Assembly (NCBI RefSeq): GCF_900091435.1
Contig: NZ_FMCS01000001.1
Location: 1,115,512 to 1,179,511, forward strand
From: Micromonospora chaiyaphumensis
GTDB lineage: Bacteria; Actinomycetota; Actinomycetes; Mycobacteriales; Micromonosporaceae
Reading direction: 5' to 3'
DNA length: 64,000 nt
How positions within the stretch are numbered: position 1 is the stretch's first letter; each line of letters begins with the position of its first letter. Made by a program: the position numbers and the translations under genes. This document shows, in pieces, positions 18,811 through 26,620 of this stretch. The notes under the pieces were generated by a model. That model saw only the letters and a program-made list of their open reading frames with translations. It ran no database searches and was not told the origin of the DNA.

Positions 18811-19743
18811 TCAGCCGGTGCGGGCGAGCGACTTCAGCACGACCAGCGCGACGAGCAGCACGGCGACGGCCACGGTGACCCCCACCTGCACGGCCGTCCG
18901 ACGCCGGGCCGGGGCGTACGCGAAGCCGAGGCCGACCAGGCCGCCGACCAGCAGGCCGCCCAGGTGCCCCTCCCAGGAGGTCCAGCCGGCGGAGAGCACC
19001 ATCCAGATCACGAACGGGATGAGCACCCGTTGCGGGTCGATCGGGTGGTGGTGCAGGCGGCGGGTGAGCACCACGTAGCAGCCGGCCAGGCCGTAGACCG
19101 CGCCGGATGCGCCGACCGCCGCCTGGTGCGGGGAGACCAGGAAGCCGAGGACCCCGCCGCCCAACGCGGAGAGCAGGTAGACGGCGAGGTAACGCGAGTG
19201 CCCCAGCCGCTCCTCGAGCACCCGGCCGAGCTCCCACAGCCACCACAGGTTGAACGCGATGTGCAGGACCCCGAGGGCGCCCTGGGTGGGCAGCAGGTGC
19301 AGGAAGGACGAGGTGAGCAGGCGGTACCACTCGCCGTGCGCGATCCCGACCGCCTCGTAGCCGGGGCGGGCGAGGCCGTCGTCGACGTAGCGCTGGCCGG
19401 CGTCGTCGACCAGCCCGGTGCCCAGGCTGTCGAACTGGTCCAGGACGGCCGGGTGGACCAGCTCGACGAGGTACGCCAGCAGGATGAGCGCGACCAGCGC
19501 GTACGTCACGAGCGGGCGGGCGACCAGCCGGCCGCCGAAGACGGTGCGGGCCTGGCGGACGGTCCGGTTGTCCGACCGGACGCACTCGGGGCAGCGGTGG
19601 CCGACCGGCGCCTCGCGCATGCAGTCGGGACAGATGTGGCGGTCGCAGCGGGTGCAGCGCAGCAGCGTCTCCCGCTTGGGGTGGCGGTAGCAGGTGCCGG
19701 CGGCGTTCCCGGCGGGCGGCTGGTCGGTGCTGATCGTGTCCAT
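18811..19743 (-). CDS. Rhomboid-family intramembrane serine protease with N-terminal zinc ribbon
   Basis: 310 residues. The N-terminal 55 residues carry a Cys/His-rich zinc-binding module (CYRHPKRETLLRCTRCDRHICPDCM, shown here only in outline as paired C-x2-C motifs). About six membrane helices follow. The rhomboid dyad is visible: Ser in GASGAVYGL (about 211-218) and His in EGHLGGLLVG (about 260). The L1-loop motif NLWWLWELGRVLE and HIAFN are kept. It cleaves membrane proteins within the bilayer; substrates are unknown. The fused B-box-like finger is common in actinobacterial rhomboids. Confidence 0.9.
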   Translation of the reverse strand: MDTISTDQPPAGNAAGTCYRHPKRETLLRCTRCDRHICPDCMREAPVGHRCPECVRSDNRTVRQARTVFGGRLVARPLVTYALVALILLAYLVELVHPAVLDQFDSLGTGLVDDAGQRYVDDGLARPGYEAVGIAHGEWYRLLTSSFLHLLPTQGALGVLHIAFNLWWLWELGRVLEERLGHSRYLAVYLLSALGGGVLGFLVSPHQAAVGASGAVYGLAGCYVVLTRRLHHHPIDPQRVLIPFVIWMVLSAGWTSWEGHLGGLLVGGLVGLGFAYAPARRRTAVQVGVTVAVAVLLVALVVLKSLARTG

Positions 19744-19773
19744 GGGCAGGCGGTCCTGGCGGCTCGTGGGGGG

Positions 19774-20412
19774 TCAGTAGCGGTCGAGGCACTCGGCGGG
19801 GCTGAGCACGACGTGCGGCGCCGCCTCGGGGTCCAGCCAGGTGAGCACCGCGACCAGGTGCTCGTGGGACAGGCTCACGCAGCCGGCCGTCGGGTTGCCC
19901 TCGGCGCGGCTGAACTGGTGCAGGAAGATGCCGCTGCCGGCGTGCGGCACCGGGGCCGGGACGGTCGGCGGCATGTTGTAGGTGATCACCGCGAAGTGGG
20001 TGTACGCCGGGTCCTCCCGCCACAGCGCCTCGCTCTGGCCGCCCAACTGCTCGGCGGAGCGCTGGAAGCTGTTGTAGTGCGGCGAGTCGGGCTCGGCGTT
20101 CCACCAGTCGTCGACGGCCACCCGGTGGTAGGGGTGGCGGACACCCGGGTCGGCGGCGATGCCGTAGATGGTGGGGCCGATCGCGTAGACGCCCGTCGGG
20201 GTGGTCGGCACGCCCTCGACGTGCCGGTCGCTGAACCCGTCGGCGCCGATCCGGGCGGGCAGCGGAGGCAGGGCCGGCCGCCAGCCGTCGCCGGCACGGT
20301 CGTACGTCTCCAGGGTGGCGTGGGTGGTCCGCCAGCCCTCGCCGGTCACGATGACGACCTGCCGCGCGTGCGGTGGCAGGGAGGTCAGCCGGGTGGCCCT
20401 CGTCGGCTTCAC
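19774..20412 (-). CDS. L,D-transpeptidase (YkuD)-like protein without signal peptide
   Basis: 212 residues from the GTG at 20412, which has GAGGA upstream. The YkuD-type active site is seen as IFLHQFSRAEGNPTAGCVSLS (about 155-178), with His and the nucleophilic Cys in the expected spacing, and GVPTTPTGVYAIG upstream (the family's T-P-x-G segment). Known family role: forms or edits 3-3 peptidoglycan cross-links. Neither this start nor the open frame further upstream gives a signal peptide, so its location is unclear; it may be a cytoplasmic or piggy-back-secreted relative. Confidence 0.78.
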   Translation of the reverse strand: MKPTRATRLTSLPPHARQVVIVTGEGWRTTHATLETYDRAGDGWRPALPPLPARIGADGFSDRHVEGVPTTPTGVYAIGPTIYGIAADPGVRHPYHRVAVDDWWNAEPDSPHYNSFQRSAEQLGGQSEALWREDPAYTHFAVITYNMPPTVPAPVPHAGSGIFLHQFSRAEGNPTAGCVSLSHEHLVAVLTWLDPEAAPHVVLSPAECLDRY

Positions 20413-20484
20413 GCGGAGGATCCTCGCACGTCGCCGATGGCCCGCACCGCCCCGCCTGGCTGATCTTCGAGAGGTGGCCGGACG

Positions 20485-20520
20485 GGTCAGGACCGGGTCC
20501 GCAACTCCCCGGTCCTGACC
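20485..20520. terminator. 13-bp perfect hairpin
   Basis: GGTCAGGACCGGG / CCCGGTCCTGACC with a 10-nt loop. It lies 73 bp upstream of the transpeptidase start. It may insulate that gene from transcription coming through the gene-free stretch. Confidence 0.5.
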
Positions 20521-20653
20521 CCAGCCGTCCGGCGTGGTAGCGGTCTTCGCCGTTGCGAGCACGGCGGGCGTGGCACGCCGCCAACGCCGGGCTCAATACG
20601 GCGAGCCGGCCCGCCTGCACTCAGCTCCACGGTGCCCAACTACCGGACTTCGG

Positions 20654-20689
20654 CGCGCCCCCGACTCACCCCGAAGAGTCGTGGGCGCG
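20654..20689. terminator. Long hairpin downstream of the DUF4184 gene
   Basis: Stem CGCGCCC-x-CGACTC / GAGTCG-x-GGGCGCG with one mismatch and an 8-nt loop, about 100 bp past the DUF4184 stop on the minus strand. Likely its terminator. Confidence 0.5.
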
Positions 20690-20791
20690 GGCTCAGGTTA
20701 GGCAGGTTCCCGCAGGTCGGACAAGGTTCGACGGGCCCGGGAGAATGTGATTGATACCAACGTTGAAATACGGCATGTCGGCGTAACAGGG

Positions 20792-21583
20792 TCAGCCCGG
20801 CGAACGCTGTTTGTGTTCGAGGCGACGGCTGCGCCCGGCGTCCGGCGGGGGTCCGGCCAGGGCCCCGGCGGCGGCCGCCCCGGCGATCAACGCGACTGCC
20901 GCGAGGTGCAGCAGGCGCACCCCGGCCGGGGCCGGGACGGTGGCCGCCGGCAGTCCCGGCAGCAGCGCCGCACCGAGTCCGGTGACCGCCAGGGCCACCC
21001 CCCAGAACACGCCCGGCCGGGCCGCGGGCGCCGGCGGACGGACACCGTCAAAGATCTCACGCCGGCGCGCGCCGCGCACCGCCAGGGCGGCGACCAGCAA
21101 CCCGCCGCCGACGGTGCCCGTCACGTCCGCCGCCTGCCACCAGTAGAGCCCGGTGAGGGCGTGGAAGTCGGCGATGCCGAGCAGGCGCGGCCACCGGTCG
21201 CTGTGGGTGATCCGGTCCCAGGCGACGTGGCTGAAGGCGCCGATCAGCGCGGAGCAGACGGTGACCTGCCAGGGGTGCCGCACGCCGGCCAGCGCGGCGT
21301 GATCGGGCCAGCCGAACAGCCGCTGGCCGGGCAGGTGCACGGCGATGCCCGCGATCACCCGGCGGACGATCCAGGCATAGCCGAGGGCGACCGGCAGGCA
21401 CCACCAGAGCAGCCCGCCGGGGCTGTGCGTCCGCAGCCCGAGGGCGAGCCCGGTGCCGGTGAACAGGTAGCCCACGTCCGGCGCGACCGCGCCGGTGGCC
21501 AGCGCCACGCCGTCGAACCAGTGCGGTCGCCAGAGCTTCAGCGGCAGCACCGGCGCCAGGTGCGACGGAAAGGTCAACGGCAC
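20792..21583 (-). CDS. DUF4184-family membrane protein
   Basis: 263 residues with about six hydrophobic helices. The opening MPLTFPSHLAPVLPLKLWRP, with APDVGYLF and the His/Asp-rich FSHVAWDRITHSDRWP, is the pattern of DUF4184 proteins, which resemble YdjM-like membrane metal-dependent hydrolases in having conserved His/Asp in helices. Function is unknown. The GTG at 21583 is preceded by TAACGT and 7 nt, consistent with a leaderless message. It lies 21 nt downstream of the HAD hydrolase gene stop. Confidence 0.85.
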   Translation of the reverse strand: MPLTFPSHLAPVLPLKLWRPHWFDGVALATGAVAPDVGYLFTGTGLALGLRTHSPGGLLWWCLPVALGYAWIVRRVIAGIAVHLPGQRLFGWPDHAALAGVRHPWQVTVCSALIGAFSHVAWDRITHSDRWPRLLGIADFHALTGLYWWQAADVTGTVGGGLLVAALAVRGARRREIFDGVRPPAPAARPGVFWGVALAVTGLGAALLPGLPAATVPAPAGVRLLHLAAVALIAGAAAAGALAGPPPDAGRSRRLEHKQRSPG

Positions 21584-21604
21584 GCCTGGGACGTTACCGC
21601 CGGA

Positions 21605-22303
21605 TCAGAAGTGCCGGACCAGGTCGGGGAAGGCGGCCAGCCGGATCACTCCCCGGTCGGACGGGTCCAGCTCGTCGTGCTCCAGCACCCAGGTGTTCTC
21701 GTTCGGGATGAAGACCGCGTTCAGCCCGGCGGCCCGGGCCGGCAGGATGTCCGAGCGCGGGGAGTTGCCGACCATCCAGGCGGTGGCCGGGTCGAAGGCG
21801 TGCTCCCGGGCCAGCCAGCGGTAGGTGTCGACGTCCTTCTCCGGCACGATGTGCGCGGCGCGGAAGTGGTGCAGCAGCCCGCAGGCGTCGAGCTTGCGCT
21901 GCTGCTCCTCGCGCTCCCCCTTGGTGAGCAGCAGCAGCTCGTGCCGGGTGGCCAGGTCGTCCAGGGTCTCCGCCACGCCGGGCATCAGCTCGACCTGGTG
22001 GCCGACCAGCGCCGCGGCCAGGTCGTCGATCTCGGCGCGCTCCCGCTCGGTCGCCGGGCGGGCGCGCAGCTTCTCCAGGCACTCCCCCAGGCTGCGCAGG
22101 AACACCTTGCTGCCGTAGCCGTGCGCGACCGCATTGGCCCGCTCGATGTCGTCGAGCACCGCCCGGATCTCCGTCCGGTCCAGTGTCGGATGGTCCAGCC
22201 AGGTGAGGAAGTCGTCGATGACCCGCTCGAAGACGACGTTGTTCTCCCAGAGCGTGTCGTCGGCGTCGAAGACCAGCACCGCGGCCTCCCTGCGCTGTGG
22301 CAT
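21605..22303 (-). CDS. HAD-superfamily hydrolase
   Basis: 232 residues from the ATG at 22303, which has GGAGGAG upstream. Haloacid dehalogenase motifs: I, VFDADDTLWENN with the Asp nucleophile at residue 13 and Asp15; II, LLLLTKGE; III/IV, EKDVDTYRW followed by MVGNSPRSDILPA. A helical cap lies between motifs I and II. Such proteins dephosphorylate small metabolites; the closest familiar subgroup is YjjG/phosphoglycolate-like, but the substrate cannot be read from sequence. It is divergent from the secreted propeller gene at 22501. Confidence 0.85.
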   Translation of the reverse strand: MPQRREAAVLVFDADDTLWENNVVFERVIDDFLTWLDHPTLDRTEIRAVLDDIERANAVAHGYGSKVFLRSLGECLEKLRARPATERERAEIDDLAAALVGHQVELMPGVAETLDDLATRHELLLLTKGEREEQQRKLDACGLLHHFRAAHIVPEKDVDTYRWLAREHAFDPATAWMVGNSPRSDILPARAAGLNAVFIPNENTWVLEHDELDPSDRGVIRLAAFPDLVRHF

Positions 22304-22500
22304 CGCGTGCTCCTCCCGTGTGCCGGACCGGGCCACGGTACTGCCTGCGGGTCGCCCCGGCAGCCGGGTTTCCGGCACCGGATCGGCCGACAAGATCATC
22401 CCGTACCGGACGGTTGGACCGTCCGAACTGGCCGAACGCCGTGTGACCAGCGGCGGGAACCCGACTGCGCCGACCCCGGTCGGAGCGGCATGCTTCGGCG

Positions 22501-23838
22501 ATGACGACCTCACGCGATCACCCCCGCGCGACGCCGGCCCGGCGCCGGCGTCGCCGGAGGGCGGCCACCGCCGTCGTGGCCGCGCTCGCCGCCGCAGGCG
22601 GCGCGCTCCCCCCGTCCCCGGCCCTGGCGGTCAACGCCACACACTCCACCGTGGTGGGTACCAATCCGGTGGACTGGACGCCGCACGCGCTCGACGGGAC
22701 CGTGTACCGGATCCTCCAGATCGGCAACCGGGTGTATATGGCCGGCTCGTTCACCAAGGTCCGCAACGCCGCGCAGACCGCCCAGCTGGCGATGCCGCGG
22801 CTGGTGGCCTTCGACGCCACCACCGGCCGGATCGACACCACGTTCCGGCCCGTGGTCAACGGCACGGTGAAGGCGCTCGCCGCCGCGCCGGACGGCCGCT
22901 CGCTCTACCTCGGTGGCGCGTTCACGACGGTCAACGGCGTGGCCGCACCGCGGGTGGCCCGGATCGACGCGGCCACCGGCGCCCGGGTTGCCGGGTTCGC
23001 CCCCGCCGCGCTCAACAACCAGGTCAACGACATGCGCCTGGTCGGCGACCGGCTGATCCTCGGGGGCGCGTTCCAGACCGTCGGCGGGGTGACACGGCGT
23101 GCCCTGGCCGCCTTGAACGCGACCACCGGCGCCGCCGACGCGTCGGTCAACCTGCGCGTCGAGGGACCCCGGAAGACCAGCTCCGGGGCCACCGCACCGG
23201 TCAAGATCGAGGCGCTGGACGTCTCCGCGGACGGCCGGCGGATCGTCTTCGTCGGCAACTTCAGCTCGGTCGCCGGCGTGGCGCGCCACCAGCTCGCGGT
23301 GGCGAACCTGACCGCGACCGGCGCCACCCTCTCGGGCTGGTCGACCGACCGCTACCAGCCGCAGTGCGCCAAGACCATGCCGACCTACCTGCGGGGGGTC
23401 GACATCTCCGCGGACGGCACCTGGTTCGTGGCGGTCACCACCGGCGCCGCGTTCCCGGGCACGCTCTGCGACACGGCGTCCCGCTTCGAGTTCGGCGCCG
23501 AGACCGGCGGCAAGCAGCCCACCTGGGCGAACTACACCGGCGGCGACACGCTGCTCTCGGTGGCGATCACCGGCGCGGCGGTCTACGTCGGCGGTCACCA
23601 GCGCTGGCTGGACAACCCGCTCGGGCGCGACTCGGCCGGCCCGGGCGCGGTGTCCCGGCCCGGCATCGGGGCGATCAACCCGACCACCGGCAAGGCGCTG
23701 GCCTGGAACCCGACCAAGGACCGGGGCGTCGGCACCCAGGAGCTGTACGCCACCGACCGGGGGCTCTGGGTCGGCAGCGACACCGTCACGGTGGCCGGCG
23801 AGTACCACGCCCGGGTGGCGTTCCTCCCGCTGCCCTGA
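22501..23838 (+). CDS. Secreted beta-propeller-like protein (DUF5122 / delta-60 repeats)
   Basis: 445 residues. The very basic N-terminus (RRRRRRRAATAVVAAL) with a hydrophobic core ending near ALAVNA is a signal peptide. The body repeats a motif of the type LYLGGAFTTVNGVAAPRVARI, seen at about residues 75, 135, 180 and 250, which is the DUF5122 beta-propeller repeat. Function is unknown, possibly surface binding. The ATG at 22501 follows CATGCT and 6 nt, suggesting a leaderless transcript. The stop is 2 nt before a strong bidirectional terminator. Confidence 0.85.
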   Translation: MTTSRDHPRATPARRRRRRRAATAVVAALAAAGGALPPSPALAVNATHSTVVGTNPVDWTPHALDGTVYRILQIGNRVYMAGSFTKVRNAAQTAQLAMPRLVAFDATTGRIDTTFRPVVNGTVKALAAAPDGRSLYLGGAFTTVNGVAAPRVARIDAATGARVAGFAPAALNNQVNDMRLVGDRLILGGAFQTVGGVTRRALAALNATTGAADASVNLRVEGPRKTSSGATAPVKIEALDVSADGRRIVFVGNFSSVAGVARHQLAVANLTATGATLSGWSTDRYQPQCAKTMPTYLRGVDISADGTWFVAVTTGAAFPGTLCDTASRFEFGAETGGKQPTWANYTGGDTLLSVAITGAAVYVGGHQRWLDNPLGRDSAGPGAVSRPGIGAINPTTGKALAWNPTKDRGVGTQELYATDRGLWVGSDTVTVAGEYHARVAFLPLP

Positions 23839-23840
23839 AC

Positions 23841-23875
23841 GGGTGGGGCGCGGCGGTCACCGTCGCGCCCCACCC
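23841..23875. terminator. 16-bp bidirectional hairpin
   Basis: Outer stem GGGTGGGGCGCG / CGCGCCCCACCC (12 bp) continues inward (GCGG/CCGT with one G-U pair) to a 3-nt loop. It fills the gap between convergent genes ending at 23838 and 23876. Confidence 0.85.
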
Positions 23876-26578
23876 TCAGCGGCGCAGCGTGAGGATCAGG
23901 TCGGCGACCAGGGCCGTCCACCCGGTCTGGTGCCACGCGCCGAGGCCGGCGCCGTTGTCGCCGTGGAAGTACTCCGGGAAGCAGATGAGGTCCCGCCAGT
24001 CGGGGTGGGTCTGGAAGAGCTGGGCCGCGCCGTAGATCGGCCGCCGGCCCCAGCCGTCCCGGGTGAACAGCGAGATCAGCCGGGCCGACAGGTCGTCGGC
24101 GATCTCGTCGAGGGTGCGCTTCACCCCGGACCGGGTCGGGTATTCCACCTGGAGGTCGTCGCCGAAGAAGGCGGCGTAGTCCCGCAGCGCGCTGATCAGC
24201 AGGAAGTTGGTCGGCATCCAGATCGGGCCGCGCCAGTTGGAGTTGCCGCCGAACAGTCCGCTGGTCGACTCGGCCGGCTCGTAGCCGACGCTGAACTCCT
24301 GGCCGCCCAACGTGACCGTGAACGGCTTGTCCAGGTGGGCGCGGGAGAGTGTGCGCAGCCCGTAGTCGGACAGGAACTCGTCGGTGTCGAGCATCCGGGC
24401 CAGCAGGCGCACCACCTGGTCCGGGCCGACCATCGAGAGCAGCCGCTGCTGCCGGCCGTCCGGGCCGAGCCGGCGGGCGCCGATCACCTCGGCGTACTCG
24501 GGGCGGTGGGTGAGGAACCAGCGCAGCCGGGCGCCCAGCTCGGGCAGCCGGTGCACGGTACGCGCGGTGAGCCGGGTGACCGCCGCGAGCGGCAGCAGCC
24601 CGACCACCGAGCGGACCTTCAGCGGAACCTTCGTGCCGTCGGCCTGCCGCAGCACGTCGTAGAAGAACGCGTCCTCGTCGTCCCAGAGCCCCTGGTCGTA
24701 CGCGGCCGCGGCGATGTACGCGAAGTGCTCGAAGAACTTCGTCGCCGTGTCCACGTACGCCCGGTCGTGCTCGGCCAGCACGACGGCCATGTCGAGCAGG
24801 TTGAGCGCGTACATGGCCATCCAGCCGGTGCCGTCGGACTGCTCCAGCACCCCGGCCACCGGCAGCGCCGCGGAACGGTCGAACGGGCCGACGTTGTCCA
24901 GCCCGAGGAAGCCGCCCTCGAAGACGTTGTTGCCTCCGGTGTCCTTCCGGTTGACCCACCAGGTGAAGTTGAGCAGCAGCTTGTGCATCACCCGGGCGAG
25001 GAACTCGTGGTCCCGGGAGCCGTCGATCTCGAACACCTTCAGCGCCGCCCAGGCGTGCACCGGCGGGTTCACGTCGCCGAACGCCCACTCGTACGCCGGG
25101 ATCTGCCCGTTCGGGTGCAGGTACCACTCGCGGAGCAGGAGCAGCAGCTGCTGCTTGGCGAACGCGGGGTCGACCCGGGCGATGGTGACGCAGTGGAACG
25201 CCAGGTCCCAGGCGGCGTACCAGGGATATTCCCAGGGGTCCGGCATGGAGATCACGTCGAAGCTGTTCATGTGCCACCAGGCGCTGTTGCGGCCGTGCCG
25301 GCGGCCCGCCGGCGGCGGCGTGGAGCCCGGGTCGCCCTCCAGCCAGCGCTGCACGTCGAAGTGGTAGAACTGCTTGCCCCACATCAGTCCCGCGATGGCC
25401 TGCCGGGCCACCAGCGCCTCGTCGGCGCTCGCGGCGGCCGGGATGACGCTGTCGAAGAACCGGTTCGCCTCGGCGCGCCGCGCCCAGAGCACCGTGTCGA
25501 ACCCGTCTCCCAGGTCTGCCGGGGGCGGCGGGGTGCTCACCGGCGGCGGCGCGGTGCGGGTCAGCCGCAGGCGGATCTGCCGCTGCCCGCCGGCCGGGAC
25601 GTCCAGCACGTAGTGCAGCGCGCCCTTGGTCCCCTCCCGGTCCGGGTTCACGGTGGCCGCGCCGGCCACCACGTGGTCGTTGATCCCGTCCTTCGGGTAC
25701 GCCGACCGCCCGGGCAGCCCCCACAGCCGCTCGGCGTTGGTGTCGTTGTCACAGAGCAGCGGCGTGGGCGCGCCGTCGCCCTCCAGCAGGAGCTGGCCGA
25801 GCACCCAGTGCTCGCCGACCAGCCGGGACCCCGCGCCGGTCAGCTTCGGCACCCGGTCGCCGCCGGGCAGCCCCCACGCCCAGGTGTTGCGGAACCAGAG
25901 GGTGGGCAGCACGTGCAGGGTCTCGTCGGTGTCGCCCCGGTTGGCCACCGTGATCAGCACGCACAGGTCGGTCGGGGACGCCTTCGCGTAGTCGACGGTG
26001 ACGGCCCAGTACCGGTCGTCGTCGAAGATCCCCGTGTCGACCAGCTCGTATTCCGTGTCGTCCCGGCCGCGCAGCGCGTTCACGGCGACCAGCTCGTCGT
26101 AGGGGAAGGCGGCCTGCGGGTAGTGGTAGCGCCAGCGCATCCAGGAGTGGGTCGGCGTGGAGTCCTCGTACCACCAGTAGTCCTTCACGTCCTCCCCGTG
26201 GTTGCCGCCGTCGCCGCCGAGGCCGAACATCCGCTCCTTGAGGATCGGGTCCCGCCCGTTCCACAGGGCGAGGGCGAAGCAGAACGTCTGCCGGTCGTCG
26301 CAGACGCCCGCCATGCCGTCCTCGTTCCACCGGTAGGCTCGGGACCGCGCGTGATCGTGGGGGAAGTAGTCCCAGGCCGTGCCGTGTTCGCTGTAGTCCT
26401 CCCGTACCGTCCCCCACGCCCGCTCGGACAGATAGGGACCCCATGCGCGCCAGTCCTGCTCCCCGGCGTCGGCCTGGGCGAGCCGGTGCCGCTCGGGGTC
26501 GGGGGTCGCGGAAATCGGGCGGTCGGTGATCACCTGCACATCTTCGACGCCCCCGGGGTACTTCACCACAGGGGCCAT
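23876..26578 (-). CDS. MGH1/GH63-like glycoside hydrolase (glucosidase-type)
   Basis: 900 residues from the ATG at 26578. Related proteins appear to begin near RLAQADAGEQDWRAWGPYLSERAWG, so a GTG some 20 residues later is also possible; no start has a clear ribosome site. N-terminal beta-sandwich (DYSEHGTAWDYFPHDHARSR, GLGGDGGNHGEDVKDYWWY), then an (alpha/alpha)6 barrel with MWGKQFYHFDVQRWLEGDP, HMNSFDVISMPDPWEYPW, NPPVHAWAALKVFE and GYEPAESTSGLFGGNSNWRGP. Family knowledge: inverting alpha-glycosidases with carboxylate catalysts in this barrel. Only 42 bp separate it from the divergent debranching enzyme, suggesting shared control of alpha-glucan breakdown. No signal peptide, so cytoplasmic. 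Confidence 0.83.
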   Translation of the reverse strand: MAPVVKYPGGVEDVQVITDRPISATPDPERHRLAQADAGEQDWRAWGPYLSERAWGTVREDYSEHGTAWDYFPHDHARSRAYRWNEDGMAGVCDDRQTFCFALALWNGRDPILKERMFGLGGDGGNHGEDVKDYWWYEDSTPTHSWMRWRYHYPQAAFPYDELVAVNALRGRDDTEYELVDTGIFDDDRYWAVTVDYAKASPTDLCVLITVANRGDTDETLHVLPTLWFRNTWAWGLPGGDRVPKLTGAGSRLVGEHWVLGQLLLEGDGAPTPLLCDNDTNAERLWGLPGRSAYPKDGINDHVVAGAATVNPDREGTKGALHYVLDVPAGGQRQIRLRLTRTAPPPVSTPPPPADLGDGFDTVLWARRAEANRFFDSVIPAAASADEALVARQAIAGLMWGKQFYHFDVQRWLEGDPGSTPPPAGRRHGRNSAWWHMNSFDVISMPDPWEYPWYAAWDLAFHCVTIARVDPAFAKQQLLLLLREWYLHPNGQIPAYEWAFGDVNPPVHAWAALKVFEIDGSRDHEFLARVMHKLLLNFTWWVNRKDTGGNNVFEGGFLGLDNVGPFDRSAALPVAGVLEQSDGTGWMAMYALNLLDMAVVLAEHDRAYVDTATKFFEHFAYIAAAAYDQGLWDDEDAFFYDVLRQADGTKVPLKVRSVVGLLPLAAVTRLTARTVHRLPELGARLRWFLTHRPEYAEVIGARRLGPDGRQQRLLSMVGPDQVVRLLARMLDTDEFLSDYGLRTLSRAHLDKPFTVTLGGQEFSVGYEPAESTSGLFGGNSNWRGPIWMPTNFLLISALRDYAAFFGDDLQVEYPTRSGVKRTLDEIADDLSARLISLFTRDGWGRRPIYGAAQLFQTHPDWRDLICFPEYFHGDNGAGLGAWHQTGWTALVADLILTLRR

Positions 26579-26620
26579 TGTCGTCGTGGCGGGTGACACC
26601 CCGCCGGTGGTGGAGGAAAG

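Larger units (their letters stand above)
20413..20791. other. Gene-free stretch with two strong inverted repeats
   Basis: 379 bp without a convincing gene. It holds two terminator-like hairpins (20485-20520 and 20654-20689, listed separately) enclosing about 130 bp that could be a small non-coding transcript. I could not match it to a tRNA or to a riboswitch class by eye. Confidence 0.4.

Noticed and set aside
20521..20790. tRNA gene (segment containing GGTTCGAC)
   Set aside because: No acceptor, D or anticodon stems could be folded around it.
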